Assembly: GCA_028671895.1 (NCBI GenBank) | Contig: CM053800.1 | Span: 8,267,886 to 8,331,885, forward strand | Origin: Oenanthe sinensis | Taxonomy: Eukaryota > Streptophyta > Magnoliopsida > Apiales > Apiaceae | Length of the DNA: 64,000 bases | Reading direction: 5' to 3' | Part shown: piece after piece, positions 8,862 to 20,778 of the stretch | Numbering within the stretch: position 1 is the stretch's first letter | Layout of the letters: each line of letters starts with the position of its first letter | Position numbers and translations under genes: made by a program | Notes under the pieces: model-generated | Databases searched by the model: none | What the model was told of the DNA's origin: nothing | Seen by the model: the letters and a program-made list of their open reading frames with translations, nothing else

Positions 8862-11800
8862 TTAAATCCTTCTGTATGAGAAATTTTCTGTAAGAAATTT
8901 ATCTAGCAACTTCTTCTCAGCATTCTTCAATAATTCAAATAGCTTCTCCTTCAGTTCTCTCATTTGATCGGAAGAATCATCAATTTGGAATATAGCATCT
9001 CTCAAGTTGTATATTGATGATCTCTCCATCCTTTCATCTAAAGGAATGCAACATGCATTCTTTCCATCAGGATTTAATATAAGTATAGGAATTCCTAACA
9101 CCATCTTGACCTTTACATGTCTTTTAGCCATTACTTTTTCAGAATCATCTTTAAGCAAATATCCCAGTTTATACTCTTTAGAGTTTATCACAAGCAACCT
9201 TTCATTCTTCTTCTTTATATTTATTAATCCTTCAAGAATTTTCATCCACCTAGAAGTAGATTCATTTTCATTATTCAGGAGATAAAGAACATATTCAAGT
9301 TCTTTAGATGATTTGTAAATTAAATCCTCTTTAATAATTTTCAAAACTCTCACATTCTCTAAGAAATATAGCGGCTTCTCTTTGGCTTAAACATCATCAA
9401 AAATGTCCTTCACTATGTTAACATATATCAATTTGTCAAGATGTTCTTATGACAAATCTTCCTCAGGCTTGCCTTTCAAAGAAAAAGGATCTCTGAATGT
9501 ATTTACTTGACCCCTGTAGACTTTGTCTTGAGAATCACTAATACCACCCTTGTTTTTACCAAGTCTGGCATTAAGAGTCAGAGTTTGAGTTTTTGTCCAC
9601 AGAAGATCAGGTTTTTTCTTTCTGATCAGAGATTATTGTTCTTCTTCCTCATCTTCAAAGCTAGATCCACCTGGGAGAAATGTTGTTCCGGACATAGTGA
9701 GAAGAGTTTTTGATTTAGCTAGAGCTTTCTTCAAACTTGCAAGAGTAGGCTTTGCTTGAACAATTGGCTTTGCTTATGTGTCAACAGGTTTAGGTTCAAC
9801 AGATTTTACTTGAGTATATTCAGTAACAGTTTTCTTTACTTGAACAAGTGTCTTCTTTTAAGTTGGAGTCTTTTTCACATATCTTCTCTTCTTCTTCTGG
9901 ACTTGAGCATTGTCAGTACCAGATTTCTTCAATTCTTCCTCTACAACAACTGGATCCATTCCTGGATTCTCTTCTTCAAATAATTTTCTTGCCAGTTCTG
10001 CATCTTTCAAGTTTTGTTCTTCTATCTTCTCAGGCTTCTCTTATTCTTCAAGCCTTTTAGCTAACTCCATGTCAGCATCCATCAGAGTTTTCTTTTTTTC
10101 AAAGTTTACACCAGATTTTGTGAAGTCGTCATAGTTTGTTGAATCAGAGTTTGCTTTCCATACTTATGACTCCCTTGATCATTATCATCAGGTTTATCAG
10201 ATTTTAGCACTACATCCTCCTTGCATTTGTCTTTAGAAACCTTCTCCCCCTTTCTGACATCATTCCCCTTTCTAATAGTCAAGATGTCAACAATTGTATG
10301 AAGCATAGTTTGCATGGAGGAAACAACAGTAGAAATATTATCAACTTTGACTTCTAAAGCATCTTGTTTTGTAGAAACATTCTTTAACTTCAACTACAAA
10401 GCATGTTGAGAAGTAGTGACAGAAGTCTGTACAGAGGCAGTGGTTTTGCTAACAGAATCCTTCAAATCACACACTTCATTGTGAAGACCCTTTGTCAACA
10501 CAGTGGTAGCTTTCAAAATAGTCTTCATCTCATCAGAATTTAACTCAGAATCAGCTTTTTGAATTAAATCATGAACATGAGGCCATGAAATTTCTTCACT
10601 GGGAAATTTTCAACCCAGATGGATTGTCTGTGAGAGTTGAGAAGATCTTCATTTGATTTTTCTCCCTTGGAAGTGAAATTTCTTTTTACTCCTGCATCTA
10701 AAGTATCTTCAATTTCTCCCTTAAGGGTTTCAACCACCATGTAGTCAGGATATGTCATCCTCAATCTCTCATGGGCATCAAATGCTTCAACAGGTCACTT
10801 CTCTGAGATGTAACTTTGTGTATATGGAATTGATAAATCTGTGACCTCTTCATCTTTAAATTTAGGCTCATCAGAGAATGCATCCTCATGATCAGAGTTT
10901 ATACCAGTGTCAGAGTTTGGTAACTCAGAATTTAAAGATTGAGAAGCTGTCATACTCTGAGTACCTGCAAAAGTAACAGAACATCCTAAACCACTCATTT
11001 TTTTTAAAGTAATCTCATTACTTCTCACATCACACATATCATAATTTTTAATAGTCAAAATTTACTCACTAGAAGTAACTAACTTATTTTTCAATTCTAC
11101 CTCTCCTTTTACCAGATTCAGTATCTACCTCTCATTATTAATTCTGTTTTTCACACATTTTATCTCAGTCTCACATGAAAGGTTCAAATCACAATGACCT
11201 ACAAAAATAAGAGGTGGCTGAGAAAAGAGTTCGGTGGTCACATGAATAGGGGTACCCTTTTCAGGACTATTCATGGTCTTCCCAGCAGTAAAAATTAGAA
11301 AGTTAAAATCTGAACTTATACTATCAGAGAATGTAAATTCTGAAGAAAAGTCAGAGTTTATACCTTGAGTAGTTGTTGAAGTTGATTTAGTTTTCATAGG
11401 ATGTGCAGAAATGGGTTGCACCATAATAGCATCAGAGATTGCCAATGGAATTATCTCAGAATATATCTTCTCTGCATCAGTAACAACAAGATCTTCCATT
11501 ATTGAGTGAGTTACTGCATCTAAACTTTAATTAGATGGTTCTTGTGTGGCAGGGGCATTAACTACTTCAACCCTTTGAGTTGAAGGTTCTTGTGGTTTGT
11601 ACCCCTAGTCCTTGTTGGCTTCATCTGCTTCTTTGATGGCTGCTGTTGCACTTTGAGCAACAGGTTCTTGTGTTTCTGGCCTAATAATGACTGCTACCTC
11701 ACTTTGAGAGGCAGGATCTTGTGTATCCTGACCAAAAGAAACTGTCTTCTTTTTCTTTCTGGAAAATAGCTTTGAACTAGGAGAATCTGAAGTTGATTTT

Positions 11801-13451
11801 GACTTCTTTTCTGTCATCTCCTTTCTAACTTCTTCAGCCAGCTCCCTTACCATTTCATAAGATATCTCCTTATTATTTGCTTGGGAGTATGTATATGAGA
11901 ATCAGATACTGTGACTAGAGCAGCTTCACTTGCAACATCAATACTTTCCAAAGTGATTACAGGACTGGTAAAAGGATTAACATGAAGAGAATTACCATCC
12001 ATTTCATCCAATTCATCATTTTCTTATCTATTGGCATTTTAATCATCACCATCTACCTTAATTCCACTGATGTTACTGTTTATTTGGTTAGGCAATGCAG
12101 ATTCACCAGATTTCATAACAGCATCAGAGTTTAGCATTGCATCAGAGTTTATTACTTGAAGTTGAGCATAGTTTGGCTGATCAGAGTTTAGGACATCAGA
12201 GTTTAATATATTGTCAGATTTTAAGACATCAGAATTTATTTCTTCAGTGTTTGATGCCTTAACCAATCTTTTCCTTTTCTTTTTGGTTTCTGGCATTGGA
12301 TTTACATTCAATAACTTCATGAATGGTGCATGAGGAATCTCAGAAGTCTTCTTGATAGTTTTCTTCACGAGAAATACCAGACCATCACCACTGTCATCAG
12401 AATTAGTGTTTTCATCAATCAACTTTCTTTTCTTTTGAAATGACTCCTTTACTGATTTTCCCTTTCTTTGGCCTGGCCCTTGTTGTTGTGAGGTTTTTGT
12501 TACAACTACAGTCTTTTGGGAGACTGCAGAGGTGGGCTTTAGTGTTTGTTGATTAGTGTTTAGTGGGTGGCTTGGGTTAAAATCAGAGGGTGCTAAACTC
12601 TCATTCATAGTCACAGAAAGAAAGTCCCTCCCATACACAGTAGGCATTCTTTGATGTAAAAGAAGGCTGACCCATGTAGGATAAAAGAGATTAGAGAGTT
12701 TACCATTAGATTTTTTCTTTTCATCCTTCCTTGTTAGATCAACAAATATTTTCTTATTCATACAAAAATTAACTAAACACTGACCATCCTCAAAATTTAC
12801 ATTAGGCAATAAAGAGCTAAAAATCAATTGTAAAAATCTAGCAAAGTATATAGTATGCTTATCATCACTAATCTTGCTAGCTAATTGCCTAATAATCAAA
12901 CAAGGAAAATTAAATTACAAGTTAAGGGTCAGAGAATACCCAATCTGTTGAGATAGTTGTGGAATGGCATCAAAATTTATGCATTTGGCAGTGAAAGCCT
13001 TTGTAATATAGTCAAAGAAGAAGCTCTATTCACGTCTCAAATGGGGCCTTGTTAGACTCCCCAACTTAGATAGGTTTCCTCTGTAGCCTATTATTCTAAA
13101 GAACTCCTTAATCTATTCATCACTAACAAGGTCATCATACACAACCACTTTTGGAAGATGAAGGGCTTGTCGAACCATATCAGGAGTTATTGAATGAGTG
13201 CCATTGCATTTGAATGTGATGATATGCTCTTCATCATTACCAGCATTATTGAACTTTACAGTCGACCATATTTTAAGCAGAGATTGAGCAAAGAAATTAT
13301 TAGGTTTCTGAATAACATACCCAATATAGCTATTCTATAGAAAATCTTGAATTACATGAAACTCCTGTGGAATATCAGTCTTAGACAATAGTGAGATGTA
13401 GTTTGTAGTAGCAAAAGTATAGTTTTAAAATGAGAGTCCCTTGGATGCCAT
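8862..13451 (-). pseudogene. Post-pol additional ORF (aORF) of B-left, about 1.5 kb codons, heavily broken
   Basis: Starts at an ATG (13451) giving MASKG, the same start as the aORF of element E, and is followable to FSYRRI at 8862 through many stops and frame changes. N part (13451-12600): globular, homologous to E. Middle (12540-10560): Lys/Ser/Glu-rich with many Asn-Ser-Asp triplets made by the TAAACTCTGA motif. Then a coiled-coil-like part near 10390-10250, a Lys-rich linker (about 9900-9700) and a conserved C-terminal domain (9353-8862, with VLGIPILILNPDGKNACCIP). A TAA at 9633-9635 after Gln is shared with B-right. Architecture parallels the element A aORF. Function unknown; no membrane segment obvious. 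Confidence 0.75.
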
Positions 13452-14018
13452 TGTAGAACAAAGATTTTCAGATATGGAAAATTAGGGTTTATCGAAAATG
13501 AGAGAAAGAGAGGAATAATAGATGCAGATGAATAATTCAAACTGAAAATAAGAATTAAACTATTGCCTCTCATTTGCATATAATCTGTTAGTGGGACATA
13601 TGGCAATTTCTGAGTGGTAGAGTAATGAGTAGTGCAATTATTAAAATACAGCATGTGTGTATCTGTGTCTAAATATGAATTATTTTTCATGAGATACACG
13701 CGCCCTAATGATTACTCCAATCAGAGATTAATAAAAATGATGTCACTAAATTAAATATGATGTCATAAATAATATCTCAAATCATGTAGACAAGATCAGA
13801 GTTTATAGAAATTAGAGTTTAACATTCACTGTCAAAGTTTACCACATACTCTGACAGAGTTTACAATAAACACTGATAGCTGATGATTAGAGAATAAATG
13901 TTCCAATGATCAGAGTTTACTTCATTTTTCATCAGATTTACCACATACTCTGACAGAGATTATCATAAACCCTGATTGTCTGCTACTTGCTATCTGGAGT
14001 TGAGCCACTTGTCACCAT
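13452..14018 (-). other. Spacer between pol and aORF of B-left
   Basis: About 570 bases without an ORF of its own. Contains several motif copies in sense AAACTCTG orientation (for example around 13797-13960), matching the equivalent spacer of element E (61741-62308). Confidence 0.65.
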
Positions 14019-15476
14019 TCATAATTCAGAAACCAATCTTGTAAATGTTACTTCATACAGAGGCATGGTCAATATATCTGCTAACTGTTGATCTGTGGGA
14101 ACAAAATACAATTCAGTTGTTCCTTCCATGACATGTTCCCTTATGAAATGATATCTAATACTGATATGCTTTGTCAGAGAATGTTGAACTGAATTTCCTG
14201 TCATTGCAATAACACTTTGATTATCACAATAAATAGGATTTTTTGAAAAGTTCAATCCATAGTCTAACAGTTGATTTCTCATCCATAAAATCTGTGCACA
14301 ATAGCTTCCTACAACTATTTATTCATCTTCTGCTATTGATGTTGAGATAGATTTCTGTTTCTTGCCAAACCATGAGACAATTCTTTCACCTAGAAATTGA
14401 CAACTTCTACTAGTGTTTTTCCTGTCAATTTTGCATCCTGCAAAATCAACATCTAAATAGCCTATTAATTTAAAGCCAGACTCTCTAGGATACCATAAGC
14501 CAAGATTGATGGTGCCCTTGAGATACCTTTCTCTTAACAGCAATCAAATGAGGTTCCCTTGGATTTTCCTGAAATCTAGCACATAGACAGGTGGCAAATA
14601 TGATATCCGATCTACTTACAGTCAAATAGAGAAGTGATCCAATCATTCCTCTATATGCTGTAATATCTACAGGCTCTCCAGTATCTTGATCAAGCTTGGT
14701 TACAGTAGCCATTGGGGTTGTAGTAGATGCAGAGTGTTGCATTTGAAATTTAGTGAGTAGATTATTTGTGTATTTGGACTGATTTATGAAACTACCTTCA
14801 TCAGTTTATTTTACTTGCAACCCTAGAAAATAACTCATTTCTCCCATCATGCTCATTTGATACCTGGACTGTATTAACTTTGAAAATCTTTAACATAATT
14901 TCTCATTAGTGGAACCAACTATAATATCATCAACATATATTTAAACCAATAATAAATCTTTACCTTGAATTCTATAAAACAAGCTTTTATCAATTGTACC
15001 TCTTGTAAAATCACTTTCAAGTAGAAATTGAGCCAGAGTGTCATATCAGGCTCTTGGTGCTTGCTTGAGTCCATATAAGGCTTTATCCAATCTGCAGACA
15101 TGATTTGGATATTTTGGATTGATAAAGCCAGGTGGTTGTTCAACATATACCTCTTCTTCAAGTTCTCAATTTAAAAATGCACTTTTAACATACATCTGGT
15201 AGATCTTGAATATCTTGTGTGCAGTATAAACAAGAAAGATTCGGATTTCTTCAATTCTAGCTACAGGTGCAAAGGTTTCATCATAATCAATACCTTCATG
15301 TTGAGAGTAACCTTTGGCAACTAGTCTTGCTTTATTCCTTGTTATAATTCTATCAGAGTCTGTCTTGTTCTAAACACCCACTTTGTGCTAACAACTGATC
15401 TGTTCTTTGGCCTTGGAACAAGTGTCCAAACTTCATTTCTTTCAAACTCATTTAATTCTTCCTGCATTGCAGTAAC
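14019..15476 (-). pseudogene. Copia reverse transcriptase-RNase H of B-left
   Basis: Fragments in several frames spell the Copia RT and RNase H: MQEELNEFERNEVWTLVPRP near 15460-15400, the RT middle around 15160-14920 (frameshifted, including the YVDD-region sequence near 14930), then the connection and RNase H (14742-14485 TAYRGMIGSLLYLTVSRSDI; 14543-14319; 14282-14019 with IYCDNQSVIAM and the terminal LVSEL). Multiple stops and indels. It directly follows the integrase ORF; ancestral gene order is PR-INT-RT-RH, as in all Copia elements. Confidence 0.85.
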
Positions 15477-17123
15477 CTAATCTGCATCCTTCAAAGCATC
15501 TTCAACTTTCATTGGTTCTGTTTGAGAAAGAAAACTATGAAATAGACATTTATTTTTAGTAGCTTTTCTTGTCTGCACTCCACTTTCTAGATCACCAATA
15601 ATCAAATCAGGTGTGTGATCTTTGGTCCATTTTCTTGGATGTGGAAAATTTCTTGAACTAGTTGATCCCCCATTATTTGGGCCTTTATAGTATGATTCAT
15701 CAGTAAATGCTGATCCTCCCCCTGAAGTTGTACTTCTATCAGTGTTTGATGTCTCAGAGTTTAACTGCTCAGAGTTTGAATGATCATAGTTTGAGTGATC
15801 AGTGTTTATGGTTTCAGGGTTTGAATGATCAGAATTTAGGGTTTCAGATTTTGTATTTGACAGAGTTTGGTCAGACTCTGAAATTTCAATAATTGAGATT
15901 GGTTCTTCAATTTCAGTAAGTGATTGATATTGCTCCCCCTCAATATGTGCAGCATCTTCAATTTCTATTTCAATGATGTCTGAATCAGAGTTTAAGGAGT
16001 CAGTGTTTAACTCATCAGAGATTACCTCATTAGTGTTTATCTCATCAGAGTTTAGCTCATCAATGTTTGTGTTCTGGAATTCATTTTCAAAACTCAGAGA
16101 TTCCTGAGCATCTTCATCATGTAACCCTGCTATTTTTCTTTCATCAAAAGAAACATTAATAGATTCCATGATTGCCCTGGTCCTTAGATTAAACACTTTG
16201 AATACCCTTGAAGAGGTTTTAGAAGTTGTTGCATAACCAACAAAAATACCTTCATCTGCTTTGAGTTCAAACTTCTTCAATTGTTCAGGATGTGTTTTAA
16301 GAATAAAACACTTACTTCCAAATATGTGAAAGTATCTCACATTTGGCTTCCTTCCCTTCATAGTTTCATATAGAGTCATTCCATGTTTATTTATCAAAGT
16401 GCAATTATAAGTAATGCATGTAGTATTCACAGCTTCTGCCAAAAAATAAGTAGGTATCTTTGCTCCTTCTAATATTTTTCTGGCAGTTTCAATGAGAGTT
16501 ATGTTCTTTCTTTCAACTACACCATTTTGTTGAGGTGTACCAGGTGTTGAAAATTGTTGGATGAGTCCTTTTGTTGAGCAGAATTCCTCCATTGCAGAGT
16601 TCTTAAACTCTGTTCCATTATCACTCCTTAGATTCTTTACCTTGTGTGGTGATCCATTCTCAATCATGGCAATATGATCAAAAATTATCTCAGTTGTTTC
16701 ATTCCTTTTATGTAAAAAATACACCCATGTAAATCTTGTGTAATCATCTACATTCACCAGCGTATATTTCTTCTTTCCAATGGACATTATGTTGACATGA
16801 CCAAATAAATCAAGATGTAATAGATGAAAAGGTTGATCAATAGAATTTTCAGTTTTGCTCTTGAAAGATGTCTTCTTTTGTTTGGCCTTTTGACATGAAT
16901 CACAGAGTCCATCAGGATGAAATTGAACTTTTGGAAGACCTCTTACTAGATCCTTTTTTATCAATTCATTTATGTTTTTAAAGTTCAAGTGACACAATTT
17001 TTTGTGCCAATTCCAGCTTTCCAAAGATGATGTCTTTCCAAGTAAACAAGTTAAGGGACTATCAGAGTTTAACTCCAAGATAGCTTCAAATAAATTGTTA
17101 TGTCTGTGACCAATTAGAATCAC
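15477..17123 (-). CDS. Copia integrase of B-left, longest surviving pol fragment
   Basis: Open for 548 codons. GAG-pre-integrase zinc-binding part first (residues about 40-95: WHKKLCHLNF, GLCDSCQKAK), then the rve core with the DDE acid triad in context: LLHLDLFGH, LRSDNGTEF, and GTPQQNGVVERKN. A C-terminal part follows (IFGSKCFILKTHPEQLKK, GIFVGY). From about residue 350 to 450 a linker is packed with Asn-Ser-Asp/Glu and related triplets before RNFPHPRKWTKDH. Integrase inserts element cDNA into chromosomes. It overlaps the protease ORF by 4 bases in another phase, so a one- or two-base change separates them. No start of its own is expected; it was part of a polyprotein. Confidence 0.85.
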   Translation of the reverse strand: MILIGHRHNNLFEAILELNSDSPLTCLLGKTSSLESWNWHKKLCHLNFKNINELIKKDLVRGLPKVQFHPDGLCDSCQKAKQKKTSFKSKTENSIDQPFHLLHLDLFGHVNIMSIGKKKYTLVNVDDYTRFTWVYFLHKRNETTEIIFDHIAMIENGSPHKVKNLRSDNGTEFKNSAMEEFCSTKGLIQQFSTPGTPQQNGVVERKNITLIETARKILEGAKIPTYFLAEAVNTTCITYNCTLINKHGMTLYETMKGRKPNVRYFHIFGSKCFILKTHPEQLKKFELKADEGIFVGYATTSKTSSRVFKVFNLRTRAIMESINVSFDERKIAGLHDEDAQESLSFENEFQNTNIDELNSDEINTNEVISDELNTDSLNSDSDIIEIEIEDAAHIEGEQYQSLTEIEEPISIIEISESDQTLSNTKSETLNSDHSNPETINTDHSNYDHSNSEQLNSETSNTDRSTTSGGGSAFTDESYYKGPNNGGSTSSRNFPHPRKWTKDHTPDLIIGDLESGVQTRKATKNKCLFHSFLSQTEPMKVEDALKDAD

Positions 17124-17428
17124 TTTGCCATCTTTTTTCTTTTCACTTCACAATGAGTTCCATGAAATTCCACAGAATAACCTATGTCTGTCATTTGACT
17201 CACACTTAACAGATTATGCTTGAGTCTTTCAACCAGAGCTACATTCTCAATGATGACATTTACAATAACAAGATTGCCATATCCCAGTGTTCTTCCTATG
17301 TTTCCATCTCCATAAGATACTGCTAGGTCAACCTTCTCCTCAAACTCTGAAAGCATGGATTTGTTTCCAGTCATATGTGCAGAACATCCACTATCAATCA
17401 CTATGATGTTTTCCCTATTTCCCTGCAA
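17120..17428 (-). pseudogene. Copia aspartic protease of B-left
   Basis: Retropepsin-type domain: VIDSGCSAHMTGNKSM carries the D-S-G active-site triad, followed by the usual VIIENVALVERLKHNLLSVSQ region. It cleaves Gag-Pol in the virus-like particle. The frame is closed at KKMAK by a small indel in an A-rich stretch, just where the pre-integrase domain begins in another phase. It begins after the conserved sequence TGCAGGGAAA, immediately 3' of the gag stop, and is not in the gag frame. Confidence 0.85.
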
Positions 17429-17442
17429 TCAATTAATGAAAT

Positions 17443-19116
17443 TTAATTTGTAGTTTTGGGAACCCAAACAAGTTTGGGTCCTTTCTTTTGAAACTTGTTA
17501 ACTCTTGCAACAGAAGTATTTTTATCAGAGTTTATGTTAACAGAGTTTGCATTTTCAGAGTTTATACTGTCAGAGTTTAATTTTCTTTTATCAACTTTTA
17601 GCACAAATGTTTGTTTGACAGCATGATTAGAAAAGACAGGAGTTTTATTCAATTTAGGCAAAGTTCATAATAAATGAAATAAAAATTATGATATTCTTTG
17701 TATGTGTAAATTGAATTCCATAAACTACCACAGTGAAAATAGGGATTTTGTGGTCTATATCTAGTTTGTTATCTAGCCTCTGGACTAGGTCTCTCAGGTT
17801 CCTTCTTTTTATTTTGTTTGCAGTGTATAACAAGGTGATTTGAATTACCACAAATAAAGCAGGTTTTTCTATGAGAATCAGGGATATACTTATAGTTATT
17901 ATCCTTTGAAATTCACACTTTTCCATTTCTATTTCTTTTCACCATTTTAGGTTTGTGTTTGTTTGTGACTACCTTCAACTTTTCCTTAAGTTGCTTCTGT
18001 GAGAGTAATCCTACATTCACTTTTTTATTCTCTGACACAGTATTTTCTTTACCTTTATTATTATTAGAGCATTCACCAGAGATATTCTTCTTGGCATTAC
18101 CAGCTCTAACAAATTTAACAATTTCACTCAATGTTCCATTTATGTATATTTTAGTTTGTGTTTTCTTTTCAGATTCATAACCTAAGGCAGAAGTCCAATT
18201 CTTGTTAGAAAGTATTTGTTAGACTCTCTTGCCAGAGTTTGTCCAAACTCTGAAAGTCTTTTTTCCTATAGTTATCTCAGATTTTAAATATTCCACTTGT
18301 ATTTCTAATTGAGTTTGCATGTGTATAACATTCTACCAATATTTCTTAGTGCTAAGCATGTGTGAATTTTCAGATTCGAGAAAGTCATTCCTAGCAGTCA
18401 GAGTTTGTATTTCAGATTTTAATCTTTCATTCTCAAGAGACTGTGAAGTAAAAAAACTAACATGCAAGGATCTAAGGAAAGACTTTAATTCACAGATATT
18501 TTTAGTATCAATGTTAAAGATAGAGTCTGGTACCTTATCAGAGTTTAAGATGGGAGCATCAGTGTTTGCCATGAAATCATAATTTGTTTTCTCTTCAGAG
18601 TCTGAGGAATCCATCCAAATTTTCTTTGATGTGATGAGTACTTTTCCAGATTCCTTGCTTCTGCACTCAGTAGCAAAGTGCCCCATCTTGTTATACTTGT
18701 AACACTTGACCTTTGTTTTGTCAATAGTTTTTGATTTTCCATCTCTATCTTCTCTATTTATGAATCTATCTTTCTTTTCTGATTCTCCTTGCTTTCTATA
18801 CTTCCTATATTTCATCTTCTTAAAGCCTTTGACAATCATAACAACCATCTCCATCATGTTAGAGTCTAAACAAGAAAAGGAAAAGCTTTCTTTATTCTCT
18901 GACTCTTCATGCTTCTTTTAAAAGTTTCCTTACTTCTTGTACTTCCTATAATTCATCTTATTCAAGCCTTTGACAATCATGACAACCATCTCCATCATGT
19001 CAGAGTCTGTGGAGTCATCAGAGTTTGCTTCACTGTTTTCCTTAATCATTACTTTTTTTCCTTTTCTTGTTGAGGCTTTTAGGACTTTTTTTTTGTTCTT
19101 CAACCTTGGTTGCTCT
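17443..19116 (-). pseudogene. C-terminal Gag of B-left, N-terminal part missing
   Basis: Reading from 19116: KxxAST-KGKK region, acidic NSD/STDSD stretch, VVMIVKGFKKMKYRKYRK, then a zinc knuckle CYKYNKMGHFATEC (second Cys replaced by Tyr), SSDSEE, Leu/Ser coiled-coil-like part (SFLRSLHVSF, NERLKSEIQTL), and two further CCHC-like knuckles near 17870-17760 (CFICGNSNHLVIHC and a degenerate second one), ending VWVPKTTN at 17443. Several frameshifts. The DUF4219/UBN2 N-terminal domain seen in element E is absent because the sequence stops at the head-to-head junction. Gag forms the particle shell and binds RNA. Confidence 0.8.
18760..19008 (-). repeat. Tandem duplication inside B-left gag
   Basis: The stretch encoding DSxMMEMVVMIVKG and the following basic run occurs twice in succession (about 19008-18870 and 18857-18760), while element E has it once. 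The two units differ at many sites, so the duplication is not recent. Confidence 0.6.
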
Positions 19117-19126
19117 GATTAAGACA
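19112..19126. other. Head-to-head junction between B-left and B-right
   Basis: Up to about 19116 the sequence is minus-strand gag (reverse complement matches the region around 56720-56770 of element E). From about 19121 it is plus-strand gag (GACAGAGATGGTAAG, matching 56975-57000 of E). No LTR, target duplication or spacer lies between. Both elements are cut within gag. Confidence 0.7.
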
Positions 19127-20384
19127 GAGATGGTAAGGCTAAAAAATTGACAAATCAAAGGTCAAGTGTTACAAGTGTAACAAGATGGGACACTTTGCTA
19201 CTAAGTGTAGAAGCAAGGAATTTGGAAAAGCACTCATCACCTGAAAGAAAGATTGGATGGATTCCTCAGACTCTGAAGAGGAAACAAATTATGCTCTCAT
19301 GGCAAACTCTGATGCTCCCATCCTAAACTCTAACAAGGTACTAGACTCTATCTTTAACATTGATACTGAAAATATCTGTGTATTAAAGTCTTTTCTTAGA
19401 TCTCTGCATGTGAGTTTTAAATCACAAACACTTCAGAATGAAAGATTAAAATCTGAAATACAAACTCTGTCTGCTAGGAATGATTTTCTTAAAACTGAAC
19501 ATGCACATATGCTTAAAACTAATAAAGACTATGATGATGCTATTCACATGCAAACTCAATTAGAAATTCAGGTTGAATATTGAAAAGCTGAGACAACTAA
19601 AGAAAATGAGACTTTCAGAGTTTGAACAAGAATTAGACATTTGCTTTAGGTTATGAATCTTATAAGGAGGCACATACTAAGAGTAATATGATACATACAG
19701 AAATAAAAGGAAAATTGAGTAAATCTGTGAAATTTGTTAGAGCTAGTAATGAAAAGGCAAACTCTGGTGAATACTTTAATAATAACAAAGATAAAGAAAA
19801 TAATGTGTCAGAGAATAAACCAGTCAATAGAGGGTTACCCTCACAGAAGCAACTTAAAGAAAAGATTGAAATCAGTCACTAGCAAGAACAAACCTAAAAA
19901 GGTAAAGAGGAATAGAAATGGAAAAGTAGGAATTTCCAAGAAGAATAACTATAAGAATATTCCTGATGCTCCTAGGAAAACATGTTTCACATGTGGTAAT
20001 TCTAATCATCTTGCTATTGACTGCATGCAAAATAAAAAGAATGAACCTGAGAGACCTAGATCAGAGGATTGGAAAAAGACTAGATATAGACCACAAAATC
20101 TTTGTTTTCACTGTGGTAGTTTATTGCATTCAATTTATACATGTAAAGCATATCATAGTCTGTATTTCAATTATTATGAACTTTTGCCTCATTTGAATAA
20201 AACTTTTGTTTCTTCTAGTCATTCTGCTAAACAAAAATATGTGATAAAATCTGACCGAAGAAAATTAAACTCTGAAAATGCAAACTCTGTTAACTTAAAC
20301 TCTGATAAAAATACTTTTGCTACAAAAGTTAACAATTTTCAAAAGAAAGGATCCAAACTTGTTTGAGTCCTCAAAGCTACTAAT
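19121..20384 (+). pseudogene. C-terminal Gag of B-right
   Basis: Begins at the junction, just before the first zinc knuckle (KCYKCNKMGHFATKC, around 19162-19206, all four ligands present). A TGA follows at about 19241, then MDSSDSEEETNYALMANSDAP (19257 on), the coiled-coil-like part to 19583 and frame changes near 19580-19730. The second half (19734-20366) holds two intact extra knuckles, CFTCGNSNHLAIDC (about 19985) and CFHCGSLLHSIYTC (about 20102), and a basic KKVKRNRNGK run. The last part has SENANSVNLNSD repeats made by the AAACTCTG motif. The terminal Trp of the family's VW-P-TN ending is a TGA here. Confidence 0.8.
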
Positions 20385-20404
20385 TAATTTGCATTAAATG
20401 ATTG

Positions 20405-20778
20405 CAGGGAAACAGGAAAAACATCCTAGTGATTGATAGTGGATGTTCTGCACACATGACTGGAAATAAATCCCTGCTTTCAGAGTTTGAGGAGAAGGTT
20501 GGCCCATCAGTATCTTATGGAGATGACAACATAGAAGAACACTGGGATATGGCAACATTATGATTAGAAATGTCATAATTGAAAATGTAGCTCTGGTTGA
20601 AGGACTCAAACATAATCTTCTAATTGTGAGTCAAATGACAGAGAGAGATTATTCTGTGGAATTTTATGAAACTCATTGTGAAGTGAAAAGCAAGAAGAAT
20701 GGGAAAGTAGTTCTTATTGGTCACAACATAACAATTTATTTGAAGCTAGCTTGGATGTTAATTCTGATGGTCCCTTAA
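20405..20778 (+). pseudogene. Copia protease of B-right
   Basis: Starts at the conserved CAGGGAAACAGG after the gag end. VIDSGCSAHMTGNKSLLSEF carries the D-S-G catalytic triad. A single base is missing near 20531 (ACATAGAAGAAC here, ACATAGGAAGAAC in E), and the domain continues from 20560 in another frame to the pre-integrase frameshift at about 20722. Inactive. Confidence 0.8.

Larger units (their letters stand above)
8505..19120 (-). mobile_element. Element B-left: decayed Sirevirus-like Copia element, lacking 5' LTR and N-terminal gag
   Basis: Read on the minus strand from 19116: C-terminal gag, protease, integrase, RT-RNase H, a spacer, a very long post-pol ORF, polypurine tract and the first about 260 bp of the 3' LTR. 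The LTR is cut at 8505 by element C. The gag end is joined head to head to B-right at about 19118. The interior is dotted with the motif TAAACTCTGA in sense orientation. Many stops and frameshifts; not autonomous. Confidence 0.85.

Noticed and set aside
15707..15892. Plus-strand ORF with SLNDHSLSDQ repeats
   Set aside because: Reverse complement of the NSD triplet linker in the B-left integrase ORF.
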